Source of the DNA: Aurantiochytrium sp. KH105
Lineage: Eukaryota > Sar > Bigyra > Thraustochytrida > Thraustochytriidae
Assembly (NCBI GenBank): GCA_003116975.1
Contig: BGKB01000085.1
Location: 186,001-250,000 of the forward strand
Direction of reading: 5' to 3'
DNA: 64,000 bases
Part shown: one piece after another, positions 26,668 to 35,823 of the stretch
Layout: each line of letters opens with the position of its first letter
Numbering within the stretch: position 1 is the first letter of the stretch
Translations under genes and position numbers: made by a program
The notes under the pieces: model-generated
What the model saw: only the letters and a program-made list of their open reading frames with translations
Told to the model about the DNA's origin: nothing
Database searches by the model: none

Positions 26668-28692
26668 ATGTCTGCTGCGAGCACGACCACGGAAAAGGCT
26701 AGACCGCACGCAATCGGTAATGCGTCGGCATCATGGAGCACAGATTCTGCGAAAGCAGCACGGCTCGCAATTTCCATGATCTGCGTCTCTCTCGCTTCGC
26801 TTGCAGGAGTCGCAGTCGCTCTGTGGATGAGATATCCTCCGGTAACCTTGACAACTGACATGGCAAGAAATCAAACGTACATGCTGCGCCTTCCTCAGCT
26901 TTACAAAAGCGACTTGGTCAACAGCATCCTTCTCTCAAGGCGAATACCCTTGAATGCACTGATCTTCTTTCCAGTCTTTGTTTTCCTTGTCTTTCGTGTT
27001 CATCGCGCGGTGATGGTGCTCTGCATCGTGGTCATCATGTATTCAGGCGTCGCGGTGATTTGGCTCACCACAGAGGTTGTGCCAGACTTGAAGCTCATTC
27101 TCGCTCAAGCTTCATTTATCCTTCCCACCATCTTACAACGCATTCTACTTCCACGTGGCTCGCGTGTTTGGATCGTCAGTCTCCTATTATGGTTCATCTT
27201 TATGTTTGCATCGGGGACCGTCTTTATCGTCAGTCTTATTCCATCAGACGATGTCGGCGTTCGTTTGGTTGTGTCGGCTATACTCCTCCCTCTCGGCAGA
27301 GAATTAATTTCAATTCCGACGCGTGCACTCGTGCGAGATATTGTTGAAACAGACTGGCTCCATCACGAGAAAATTAGAGTGCGGAGGGTCTTCGCAATCG
27401 TTTTCCCTCTGGCTGTGCTCCAGCTCTCGTCCGGATTGGCCCGACTTCTCGCTGCAAGTATTGCAGACTGGCGTCTTAACGCGGTCACTATTTTCACCAT
27501 GACGTGCATGGAGATTATTTTGCGTCTAACAGTCGTCAAACGCGATCAAGTTCTCATGCAAATGTTGGGCAAGTCCTTCTCGTGTGCACAGGCGCTCGCA
27601 GCAGGCTCCTTCAAAATTGCGCCATTACAATACCGCTCAAACGAATTGCTCACGTCACTTCCTCTTCAGCCAAAAAGAATTGGGAAACTACAACAAAAGA
27701 AAGAATGTGAACAAGCTGTGACTTCACTGGCCATTGAAGGCCGTGCAAAACGGCTTTCCGTCATTGTACGCGAAAAAGAAATGAACTCCAGGGAGGCGAC
27801 CTCCATCATTCTTATTTGCGAAATGCTTGGCGAGCACATGAGCATTCTTTGCGCGACCATAGTCCTTATCCTTTTCCGGGATGTTCCACTTCTTTTTCCC
27901 TTTCAGGCATACACGGATAGCAAAGACCCCTTCGGAGGAGAGTTCAATTGGACCCGTCAGCTCTTGATTGCATTTGGCATGCTCGTTGGCGAGTTCCTTG
28001 CGGACTCAATTTGCATATTGTATGACATGAGAATGCACAAGTTGCCGATTGTAGATACGTGGAAAAAGTACAGCCTCAAAGTACTTGTAATTTGCGTCGG
28101 GCTGTCTTCAATGATTGGCATACCAGGAATGATCGTGGGCTCCCTTATGGCTACCGGTACCTCCGCCGAATGCTCTTCAATGAATCTTTGCTATTGCATT
28201 CGCACGTCATCGATGCGCCCAGGATCGCTTGGTGAGCGGTACTGTGAGCGGCTGTATCCTATAACCGCAGGCGAGCCATATGGTATTCAGGCTGTATTCG
28301 TTATGGGATTTGAGACGGGTCTCGAGTGGACCTCGACGCGTCTCGAGTTCGAGCTCATCAGACCTGTCCGCTCAAGCGCTTCACTCGCCACCGTGGTGTC
28401 TACACAACACTACGATGCGTACCCGGCAAGGGAGGATGCTCTTTCTTTATCCCGCGCAGTTCTCGACAAGGATTTTGCCTTTAGGGACATGCCTGGGATG
28501 GTCATTTTCGTGATTGTTGGCGCCAGTGATCAAGAACCGGCGATCCTTGCTCGAAACGGTTCATTGTGCGATGACGTGCCACCCATGCTTGCATTGCGCG
28601 CACCGACGCCTGCGTTGTTTGCTGCTGCCGTGGACGAGATTGTCGATGGACGCAACGTCTCGTCGCTTGCGTTCTCTAAGATGTGTCCATGA
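26668..28692 (+). CDS. Polytopic membrane protein, unrecognised family A, copy 1
   Basis: 674 residues from ATG 26668, chosen because it aligns with the start of the neighbouring paralogue at 29080; an earlier in-frame ATG (26431) would add 79 unlike residues. About ten or eleven hydrophobic spans: ISMICVSLASLAGVAVALWM first, then six to seven more up to residue 300, a hydrophilic loop (about 330-390) with a basic patch, and three more (GEHMSILCATIVLILF, MLVGEFLADSICILY, VLVICVGLSSMIGIPGMIVG). After the last span comes a Cys-rich part CSSMNLCYCIRTSSM and ERYCERLYPITAGEPYG, then about 140 soluble residues ending FSKMCP. I do not know the family. Possibly a transporter or receptor. Confidence 0.85.
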   Translation: MSAASTTTEKARPHAIGNASASWSTDSAKAARLAISMICVSLASLAGVAVALWMRYPPVTLTTDMARNQTYMLRLPQLYKSDLVNSILLSRRIPLNALIFFPVFVFLVFRVHRAVMVLCIVVIMYSGVAVIWLTTEVVPDLKLILAQASFILPTILQRILLPRGSRVWIVSLLLWFIFMFASGTVFIVSLIPSDDVGVRLVVSAILLPLGRELISIPTRALVRDIVETDWLHHEKIRVRRVFAIVFPLAVLQLSSGLARLLAASIADWRLNAVTIFTMTCMEIILRLTVVKRDQVLMQMLGKSFSCAQALAAGSFKIAPLQYRSNELLTSLPLQPKRIGKLQQKKECEQAVTSLAIEGRAKRLSVIVREKEMNSREATSIILICEMLGEHMSILCATIVLILFRDVPLLFPFQAYTDSKDPFGGEFNWTRQLLIAFGMLVGEFLADSICILYDMRMHKLPIVDTWKKYSLKVLVICVGLSSMIGIPGMIVGSLMATGTSAECSSMNLCYCIRTSSMRPGSLGERYCERLYPITAGEPYGIQAVFVMGFETGLEWTSTRLEFELIRPVRSSASLATVVSTQHYDAYPAREDALSLSRAVLDKDFAFRDMPGMVIFVIVGASDQEPAILARNGSLCDDVPPMLALRAPTPALFAAAVDEIVDGRNVSSLAFSKMCP

Positions 28693-29079
28693 CCTTGTTG
28701 ATTATCTTCCTGAAAATATGTAATTTTTTTCAGGTTTTGTTCGTTGTCGACCTAACTGATTTGCTCGCAGTATCGCCTCGAGAAGACCTGTGTCGTCTGA
28801 AGGTATAACATACCCCTTGGGAGCCCAACTTTACACGGTGTGTAGTTCACGAAGCTTCCACTTTGCTCGCAAGACTGTGTACACGCTGCATTTCCTTCAG
28901 TGCGACGTTGCGCACAACTGACAAAAACTTTGACCACTGCCACAATCCACTGTGAGGCAGGCTCAGGCCGCCTCAAGGTTAAGGCTAGTAGGCCTAGTTA
29001 GGCAAAGCCAAAAACTTTGTCACACTGCAACGGACAAATCTCCATGAAATCTTAGTGTCGCGCAAAACCATTCGCGACA
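28693..29079. promoter_or_regulatory. Spacer between the two family A genes
   Basis: About 390 bp holding the 3' UTR of copy 1 and the promoter of copy 2. No gene or obvious repeat is seen. Confidence 0.45.
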
Positions 29080-31053
29080 ATGACAGCGGCAATGGCCGGG
29101 GATGGTGGCACATGGGGTCGCGTGCTGGCGTCCGCGCGCTTCTCCTTGGGAGTGGTATGCGCCTCGCTTGCATCCCTAAGCTGCCTCGTATTGGCCTTAT
29201 GGATGCGATTCTCCCCGGTGAACCGGGAGGTTGACATGGCACAAAACGCGACGTTCATCTTGCGCCTTCCGCAACTGTACAAGAGCACAATACTGAACGA
29301 TATCTTCATGTCAAACATGATCCCCTTGAATGCCGTGGTCTTTTTCCCACAATTTGTCTTTCTGCCCTGTCGCGTACCGCCGGCAATGATTGCGCTCTGT
29401 TGCACAATAATGACAATTCGTGGTGTCACGTCGCTCTGGCTCGCGATCCATGTCCTCCCATCGCTCAAGCTTCTCTTCCCTCAAGTACCATTTGTGCTTC
29501 CCGTAATTTTTTTGCGCTTGTTGCTGCCGGACTCCCAGGTATGGATTGTGAGTCTGCTGTTGTGGGTATTCTTCATCTTTGCCACCTTGACTGTCTCTGT
29601 TATTGTCGCAATTCCTTCTGAAGATATCGGCGTGCGATTGTTGCTGTCGAGTATCGTGTTACCCTTTGCCAGAGAGTTAACGGCACTTCCGATTCGAGTA
29701 ATGGTGCGAGCCATCGTGGGCTCAGGTTGGCTGCGCCATGAGAGCGTTACAATCTATAAAACGTACACGCTGATCTTCCCACTTGGGGTGCTTGCCTCGA
29801 TGTCGGGCCTTGCGCGACTTCTTGCTGCAAGTATACCAGACTGGAGGCTCAATGTTGGAGCAATCGTGACAATGACCTGCGTGGAAGTATTCATGCGCCT
29901 CACACTCGAGGCTCGAGATGAATTTCTCATGAGAGCGCTAAGTAAGATTCTTCCTTGTGCTCGAATGCTTACCAAACAGTCATTCAAAATCGTTCCTAAA
30001 CCCATTAATGTACACGATTTAATCAACGCAAGCGCACGGGGTGGAGAAGAGCAAAACGGATCTGGATTACCCTCAACGCAGACTACAGCGGGTCAATTGC
30101 GACGTGACAAAAGCTCATCGTTAAACGACGAACAAGGCATGTCCCCAAAGGAAGCGACCTCGCTTATCTTGATTTGCGAAATGATTGGCGAATACATGAG
30201 CATCATCTGCTCAACGGTAGTCATCCTTTTGTTTGCAAAGACGCCCCTAAACTATCCCTTTCAAGCCTACGCAGACAGCGAAGACATATTTTCTGGACAG
30301 CTGGCGTGGTCGCGTCAGTTATGGGTTGCAGCGGGAATGGTCATTGGTGAGATTGTTGCCGACACTATTTGCGTTACGTACGAGACCGCGGTGCACAAAT
30401 TGCCAGTTTTGGAGACCTGGCAAAAACTGAGCCCGCGGGTCATTTTTCTCTGTGTCGGAATTGCATCTTCTGTCAGCGTTGCAGCGATGGCGGTTGGCTC
30501 GATCCTGGCAAGTGGATCCTCGGCTGACTGTACGTCAATGAACGTTTGCTATTGCATGGGCACACCCTCCATGCGTTCAGGCTCGCTGCGCGAGCGATAT
30601 TGCGAGCGTCTGTATCCGCTTTCAGCTGGCGAGCCGTACGGACTGCAAGCTGCCTTTATCACGGGATACGAGACGGGTCTAGAGTGGCCGATCTCGCGAA
30701 TTGATGCAGAGCTTGTGCGACCTTTACGAGACATGGTCTCATTGGCAACCGTGATTTCTACTGGCAGTATTGACAGCTTCCCCGCGACGGAGGAATCACT
30801 CGAGCTTGGGCGCTTGATACTGGACCGAGATTTCGGGTTCAAGGAGGTGAATGCGATGGCCATTTTTGTTCTCGTGGAAGGATTACCCAATGAAGAGCCA
30901 GCAATCGTTGCAAGGAACGGAACTTTGTGCGAAGAAAGGGTTCCGATGGTGTCTTTGCGCGCCCCGACGGCAAACCTCTTTCGTTTGGCGGTGGACGATC
31001 TCTTGGGTCACCAGAACGCAAGCTTTGTGCCGTACAGCCACGTTTGTCCGTAA
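29080..31053 (+). CDS. Polytopic membrane protein, unrecognised family A, copy 2
   Basis: 657 residues from ATG 29080. Collinear with the upstream gene across the full length: LRLPQLYKS, IPLNA, VWIVSLLLW, SGLARLLAASI-DWRLN, EATSLILICEM, CTSMNVCYC, SMRSGSLRERYCERLYP and AGEPYGLQA are shared. The loop between spans eight and nine differs most, and is Gln/Ser/Lys-rich here. The C-terminal Cys block lies after an even or odd number of spans that I cannot fix; conserved Cys in it suggest an outside or lumenal disulfide domain. Identity is well below that of a recent copy, so the duplication is old. Confidence 0.85.
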   Translation: MTAAMAGDGGTWGRVLASARFSLGVVCASLASLSCLVLALWMRFSPVNREVDMAQNATFILRLPQLYKSTILNDIFMSNMIPLNAVVFFPQFVFLPCRVPPAMIALCCTIMTIRGVTSLWLAIHVLPSLKLLFPQVPFVLPVIFLRLLLPDSQVWIVSLLLWVFFIFATLTVSVIVAIPSEDIGVRLLLSSIVLPFARELTALPIRVMVRAIVGSGWLRHESVTIYKTYTLIFPLGVLASMSGLARLLAASIPDWRLNVGAIVTMTCVEVFMRLTLEARDEFLMRALSKILPCARMLTKQSFKIVPKPINVHDLINASARGGEEQNGSGLPSTQTTAGQLRRDKSSSLNDEQGMSPKEATSLILICEMIGEYMSIICSTVVILLFAKTPLNYPFQAYADSEDIFSGQLAWSRQLWVAAGMVIGEIVADTICVTYETAVHKLPVLETWQKLSPRVIFLCVGIASSVSVAAMAVGSILASGSSADCTSMNVCYCMGTPSMRSGSLRERYCERLYPLSAGEPYGLQAAFITGYETGLEWPISRIDAELVRPLRDMVSLATVISTGSIDSFPATEESLELGRLILDRDFGFKEVNAMAIFVLVEGLPNEEPAIVARNGTLCEERVPMVSLRAPTANLFRLAVDDLLGHQNASFVPYSHVCP

Positions 31054-31206
31054 AGAACTGGTTGATGTGCACTCGTATACCATTTTGGCATTTTTTTTAA
31101 GCCAAGACCTCGCGATCGATCACTTGACAATGTGTCATAATTCGCAATTGCATCTTTGAACATCTTTTGTTTTTCGTTGTGGTATAAGTTCAGGTAAGAG
31201 CCACGG

Positions 31207-32070
31207 CTAGGCTTCGTGCATGTAGGTGGTTCCAATAAACATGGAGGCCACCGTTCTCTTCTTTTTCCTGTCGTGCCACAGATAATGAGCATTCAGAGAA
31301 ACGTGCACCAAAATGAGAGTTACAGCCCCGCCCACGAGGAACCCAAGCTCGCGGAGATTGCCATGATCGACGAAAGGATCAAAGAAATCCTGCAGACGCA
31401 TGCGCTTGTATTGAGCCTCTGGTGTTGGAAAGACGAAAATATGGCGCCATCTTGCAAATCTCGTCAGCTGAACGATGCCATAGACGAAGCCGAAAACAGA
31501 GCCTACAAATGCTGCAGCCTGGATATAGTAAAGAAGATTCAGTGGATAGCGGTGCGGAAATCGTTTGTCGGTGACGCGGACCATGACAACTGTCATGTAG
31601 ATAAAGATCGCGAGCACCGTTGCCATGGTCAGGTAAATAAAAGCCTCAATGAGCGACCATCCGAGCCATGCGTGGTATCTCAACAAGTAGTTTTGGTCAA
31701 TGGTCATGTTCACTGCGACAAAGTCGTCCCGCAAAATTGTGTAACTACGTTGAATTTCTCTTCCGGAAAAGGTGCCTGGCGTCTGACCGTTGATGAGATA
31801 GAGTTCGTAGCCATCAACAACAGCCTGCGCAAGCACTTTCGATTCGCTTAGAGAAGGCGTCTCGGTGTTGTTGGCCAAGAGTGCGGCAACTGAAGTGGCA
31901 AAGAAGAGAGAAGTTGCGAGCACGAGAATATAGGAGCGCTTCTCGACGATGCGAAAGTCGAGATCCAAGGCACGTGCGTCGAGCAAGGCGACGAAGCGAG
32001 CTAGACAAGCGTCAGCATACTTTAGCGCGCTCGACAAGCTCCACGCTTCCTTTCCTGTCTCAGAAGTCAT
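31207..32070 (-). CDS. Four-span membrane protein, unrecognised family B, copy 1
   Basis: 287 residues from ATG 32070. Layout: a cytosolic-looking start with LDARALDLDFRIVEKR, span 1 (YILVLATSLFFATSVAALLA), a 90-residue loop with YELYLINGQTPGTFSGREI and one NMT glycosylation site, span 2 (SLIEAFIYLTMATVLAIFIY), a short basic loop, span 3 (LLYYIQAAAFVGSVFGFVYG), the motif YKRMRLQDFFDPFV, span 4, and a basic tail. The gene 1.1 kb away on the other strand has the same layout. No known family recognised. It ends 153 bp from the stop of family A copy 2. Confidence 0.85.
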   Translation of the reverse strand: MTSETGKEAWSLSSALKYADACLARFVALLDARALDLDFRIVEKRSYILVLATSLFFATSVAALLANNTETPSLSESKVLAQAVVDGYELYLINGQTPGTFSGREIQRSYTILRDDFVAVNMTIDQNYLLRYHAWLGWSLIEAFIYLTMATVLAIFIYMTVVMVRVTDKRFPHRYPLNLLYYIQAAAFVGSVFGFVYGIVQLTRFARWRHIFVFPTPEAQYKRMRLQDFFDPFVDHGNLRELGFLVGGAVTLILVHVSLNAHYLWHDRKKKRTVASMFIGTTYMHEA

Positions 32071-33201
32071 TGTTTGCGATGCGTCGTTCGATCAGTTCGC
32101 CAGAGCCCAATTTTCGCTTTGCTGCATGCACGTTCGTTCAGGGTCTGCAGAAGTAAGATGACCAAATCCATCCCTCGAAAATGTGTGCAACGACCCCGTA
32201 GCTAGTTGCTAGGTCGCCTCAGGTCCATTCGATAGCCGGGGTACCCGGTTCTTCTTCCGCGGAAGTTGCGTGACCCCGCGACCTTCCAAAGGCCGGCGCA
32301 GACCACCGCAAGAAGTGCGCGCGCGTCCTCGGCCCTGCCCCACCACCATCCACCCATCTATTTATCCATCCATCCCGGACGCCTTTTCGACACACCGCTC
32401 TCCACACTTCAGGCGATCTTCTTCACCGCGATCAACGCGATCATCGTGAGCACCACTACGCCGGCCACGGCAACAGCTCAGGTTCTCTGGATCCACCAAG
32501 CATCCATGCGGCGGCCGCCCACATCGAGAACCTGCCGTGGGTCGTTGACCGCGCCGTCGGCTTTACCGAGTAGGTGCGAGGATCGGCCCCGCTGCCCTTA
32601 TTACAGTTATACTAGAAAGAACAAGGCTTGCTGTGGGGCCTACTCGATGTCTTCTTCCGGAAGGAGAGAGCGTCCTGGAGAACTTATCGACCGCAGTTCA
32701 ACGCGCAGGCGCGCTTTCGCCCCTGCCATGCTCCCACGAGGGACCAGCAAGCAGGACGCGAGCCGCGGCCAGGACGCGCCTCGAGGCCCGTGGCCGCGTT
32801 GATGGGCCCGGCGTCGAGAGCGTGCAGCCACGGCGGAGATAATCGGAGCCGCGACAGGAGGAAGAGAGCCCACGTCCGTTGATCCGTCCGAATCCGGGTT
32901 TAGACCCTTACTCTCGATTGGGCTCAGACCGATACGTGCGCGCGTCAGCTTAGCGCAAACCTTCCGTGATTGGAGCGCGTACCCCGAGGACCCCAAAGAT
33001 CGCAAGAGGAAGCGTCTGACTGACAGCGAGGAAAGTCCCTGCGCGCGTGCGGGACAAACAGCAAACACCAAACGCAAAGCAGCAACCGCGACCGACAGAT
33101 AGATCGACTGCTTGATCGACAGATCGAGTGGCCGGAGAAGAACAAGGGAAGCAAACCAAGCAGTAGCAAGGAAAGTCAAGAGCAAGAACAAGATTGGAAA
33201 G
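32071..33201. promoter_or_regulatory. Long divergent spacer between the two family B genes
   Basis: About 1.1 kb. It includes a CATC-type tract (32340-32370) and two coding-like fragments in different frames: one ending DPPSIHAAAAHIENLPWVV near 32555, and one reading LLWGLLDVFFRKERASW near 32630-32680. Splice-like strings (GTGCGAGG near 32574, TTATTACAG near 32605) lie between them. I cannot build a convincing gene from these. The rest should contain two promoters. Confidence 0.4.
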
Positions 33202-34269
33202 ATGGCCTACGTGAACTGTGCACCGGAGGAGCAGAACTCGTGCAAGAAGGCGATGAAAATGGCGTGTTTGCCGGTGTCCACTGTCTTGGGTACCCTTTCG
33301 CGCTTCTTCTCGTATGCGGAATTATACCTTGCAAGGATTATCGGTATTATCGATGCGCGCGTGCTGGACCTCGACTTTCACTTGATCGAGAAACGCTTAA
33401 ACCTGCTCGTCCTCGCGACATCGCTGCTCTTTGGTGCGACGGCTACGGCTATCTTTGCTGACCCGATCCCCCAGCCCACTGCGGATGCTTACTTTGAGAT
33501 TGCGGAGCACTATTTAGGGGCTGCCAGGCAATACGAGGACGAAGGGTATACTCCAGGTATGTACTCGCAAAGCGAGATCGACGCAATTGAAGAATTGATG
33601 GTGATGACCGACGGAAATTTTACCGAGGCCAACGCGGAGTACTGGCAGAAGAGTATTTTGGCGGACTACTACAACCAGATGGGAGCGGTGATCATTGAGT
33701 CGTATACCTACCTCATGACTGCAATCATCTTTTCTATCGTGACATATTTCTCTGTCGTAATGATGCGAACCCCCAAGCCGCATGAGGAGAAAGCGCACGT
33801 CCAACCTGCTGGGCAAGATGGAGATTTTTCGGATACAAAGTCGGAGACTGGCGAAGCGAAGAAGCAGAGCCGGTTCCCACTCAATGTACTGTACTACTGC
33901 CAGGCGTTTAGCTTTTTCTTTTCCGTATTTGCGTTTGTGTTTGGTTCGCTGCAGCTCATTAGGTTTGCAAAGTGGAGGCTCATTTTTACCTATTCGTCCA
34001 CGGTGACGCAGTACTATCGTATGAGGATGCAGGACGTGTATGATCCCTACGTTGTCGACGGGCAACTCAAGGCACCAGGTTTCATTGTGATCTTTACCAT
34101 TCTTCTCTTGAGCTTCGCCGTCATCAACAACCTTACCGAGGTTTACCATGATCTGGTTCTCAAGAGAACCCTTCCAGAAATGTACATTGGTTACAAGTTC
34201 TTCCGTCACAATCCGATCGTGCCGAAGAAGGAAGCTGCGCGCTCGTCGAGCCGATCTTTGGTGCCTTGA
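33202..34269 (+). CDS. Four-span membrane protein, unrecognised family B, copy 2
   Basis: 355 residues from ATG 33202 (MAYVNCAPEEQNSC); the frame is open further upstream only through a TTG. It shares with copy 1 the block IDARVLDLDFHLIEKRLNLLVLATSL (read in two parts), the loop motif EGYTPGMYSQSEID, PLNVLYYCQAFSF, IRFAKWR-IF and YYRMRMQDVYDPYV. It differs by a longer Asp/Glu/Lys-rich loop between spans two and three (about residues 188-225) and by a Cys-rich N-terminal segment. Function unknown. The divergent arrangement with copy 1 implies duplication by inversion, or a shared control region. Confidence 0.85.
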   Translation: MAYVNCAPEEQNSCKKAMKMACLPVSTVLGTLSRFFSYAELYLARIIGIIDARVLDLDFHLIEKRLNLLVLATSLLFGATATAIFADPIPQPTADAYFEIAEHYLGAARQYEDEGYTPGMYSQSEIDAIEELMVMTDGNFTEANAEYWQKSILADYYNQMGAVIIESYTYLMTAIIFSIVTYFSVVMMRTPKPHEEKAHVQPAGQDGDFSDTKSETGEAKKQSRFPLNVLYYCQAFSFFFSVFAFVFGSLQLIRFAKWRLIFTYSSTVTQYYRMRMQDVYDPYVVDGQLKAPGFIVIFTILLLSFAVINNLTEVYHDLVLKRTLPEMYIGYKFFRHNPIVPKKEAARSSSRSLVP

Positions 34270-34828
34270 AAACCATCAGAAAATGCGTATCGAAGAGAGC
34301 TGCATTTCCGCGAGTGATTTGTTGGATTTCGTGGTTGAATGGTTGATAATTGTCACACCGCAAACACAAGAAAACATGTTCTAGGCCTATTATTCTGGCC
34401 TTTCCATTTTCTTGACGGTTGAGCCACGAACTTGCATCTTCATAATCTCCATTTGCCAAATTCGTCGCATCATGCGACCTTGTCTCTCTTTTCGATTGCG
34501 AAACTCAACGCAATAGCCAAAGGGGATCAGGCCGCCAAGCAGCCAGCCCAGGCTAGGCATTGGAAACCTGCCTTTCTCAACTCTGGGACCTGAGACTCGC
34601 AGCTTGCTTGATTTGGGGCGCCGAGAGTTCCGTGCTCCGTTTTCTAAGGCAAATCAATCCAAGAACAACGACGGCCAGCGCACGACTCGGAGACGCGGAG
34701 CGCAACGGACAGCAGACAGGGCGGAGTCCTAGCTGCGACACGGCGCCGGGACAAGGGAGAGCGGCGCGGAGGCGCAAACACCTCGCGAGAGGCCGTCGGT
34801 TCGCCGCGCAGCACAAAAAGCCAGAAGC
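34270..34828. promoter_or_regulatory. Spacer between family B copy 2 and the COPI-associated gene
   Basis: About 560 bp between plus-strand genes. No gene is supported and no clear repeat is seen. Confidence 0.45.
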
Positions 34829-35587
34829 ATGGACGACGACCTCGAGGGCGACCAGCAGACGTCGCGCAGCGCGACGCTGCTCGGAGACAGCGTGGAGGTG
34901 CGCACGCGACTAGAGTACATCAAGGACCGCATTACGAAAGGACCTGTGCCGCTCAAGGGCATTTGCTTGGTGAGCTGCTGCGTGGCGATCGCCTTTGATG
35001 CCTTTGCGCTGATTGCAGACTTTTTCACGATCCACCCAATGAAATTTATCCTGACCTTGTATGCAGCGACCTTTGCGTTCCTGGGCCTGCTGCTCGAGTT
35101 CAATCACATGTACTGCGGCCCGCTCAAGGCATGGATTAATGTCTGGCTCAAGTTGTTGACGCGAGTTTGGGGCCGCGGCCTCTTTTACATTTTCGCCGGC
35201 GGGATCCACCTCTCGCTCAAGGGGCTCTTTGGCTATTTGTGCGGGTTTACGCTTTTGGGAAGCGGCATCGCCTGCCTCATTGTCTCGCGTGTGGCTTCTC
35301 GCAAGCTCACTAAGCTCCACGACCGAATTGTGCAGGGTCACACGGACGATCTCGTTTATGTGCGCCAGGTATTCAACCGCTACGACAAGGACAATAATGG
35401 CTCACTCTCGGTCCCCGAGCTGGCTGCTTGCTGCAAGGAGCTAGGTACCGACTTCGCGGCGAACGAGCTTGTGGCCATCTTTGAATACCTGGACAAGGAC
35501 TTTTCTGGCAAGCTCTCGTACGAAGAATTCGAGCGATGGTGGACTGGTGCCGACAGCGTCGCCTACGATCGCGTCCCAATGGTTTAA
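34829..35587 (+). CDS. COPI-associated (Tvp15-like) membrane protein with two EF-hands
   Basis: 252 residues from ATG 34829. Residues about 40-155 form three or four spans with the COPI-associated family look (ICLVSCCVAIAFDAFALIAD, FILTLYAATFAFLGLLLEF, GRGLFYIFAGGIHL, TLLGSGIACLIVS). Family members are small Golgi-vesicle membrane proteins. The C-terminal third carries two complete EF-hand loops, DKDNNGSLSVPE (186-197) and DKDFSGKLSYEE (222-233), each with Asp at positions 1 and 3, Gly at 6 and Glu at 12, so both should bind Ca2+. This points to Ca2+ sensing on the cytosolic face of Golgi or endosomal membranes. Fungal Tvp15 lacks these EF-hands. Confidence 0.8.
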   Translation: MDDDLEGDQQTSRSATLLGDSVEVRTRLEYIKDRITKGPVPLKGICLVSCCVAIAFDAFALIADFFTIHPMKFILTLYAATFAFLGLLLEFNHMYCGPLKAWINVWLKLLTRVWGRGLFYIFAGGIHLSLKGLFGYLCGFTLLGSGIACLIVSRVASRKLTKLHDRIVQGHTDDLVYVRQVFNRYDKDNNGSLSVPELAACCKELGTDFAANELVAIFEYLDKDFSGKLSYEEFERWWTGADSVAYDRVPMV

Positions 35588-35823
35588 ACTTTTTTTTCTT
35601 TTTGAATCAATTCTGGCCAAGTTTTTTTGCATGACGGACGCAATTTTGCATCGTTGGGGAAATCTTTTTCCAGTAACAATACATTCTATTCTTGCAGCTC
35701 CTTTTTCCTTTTCCCTTTTCCATTTTCGTTTCACCAAAATACACATCTTCTTCTTTTCTCATATTTTCTATTCTTCTCCGCTTTTTCACGAGGATCAGGG
35801 AATTTGGATTTTGTCAAAAGATT

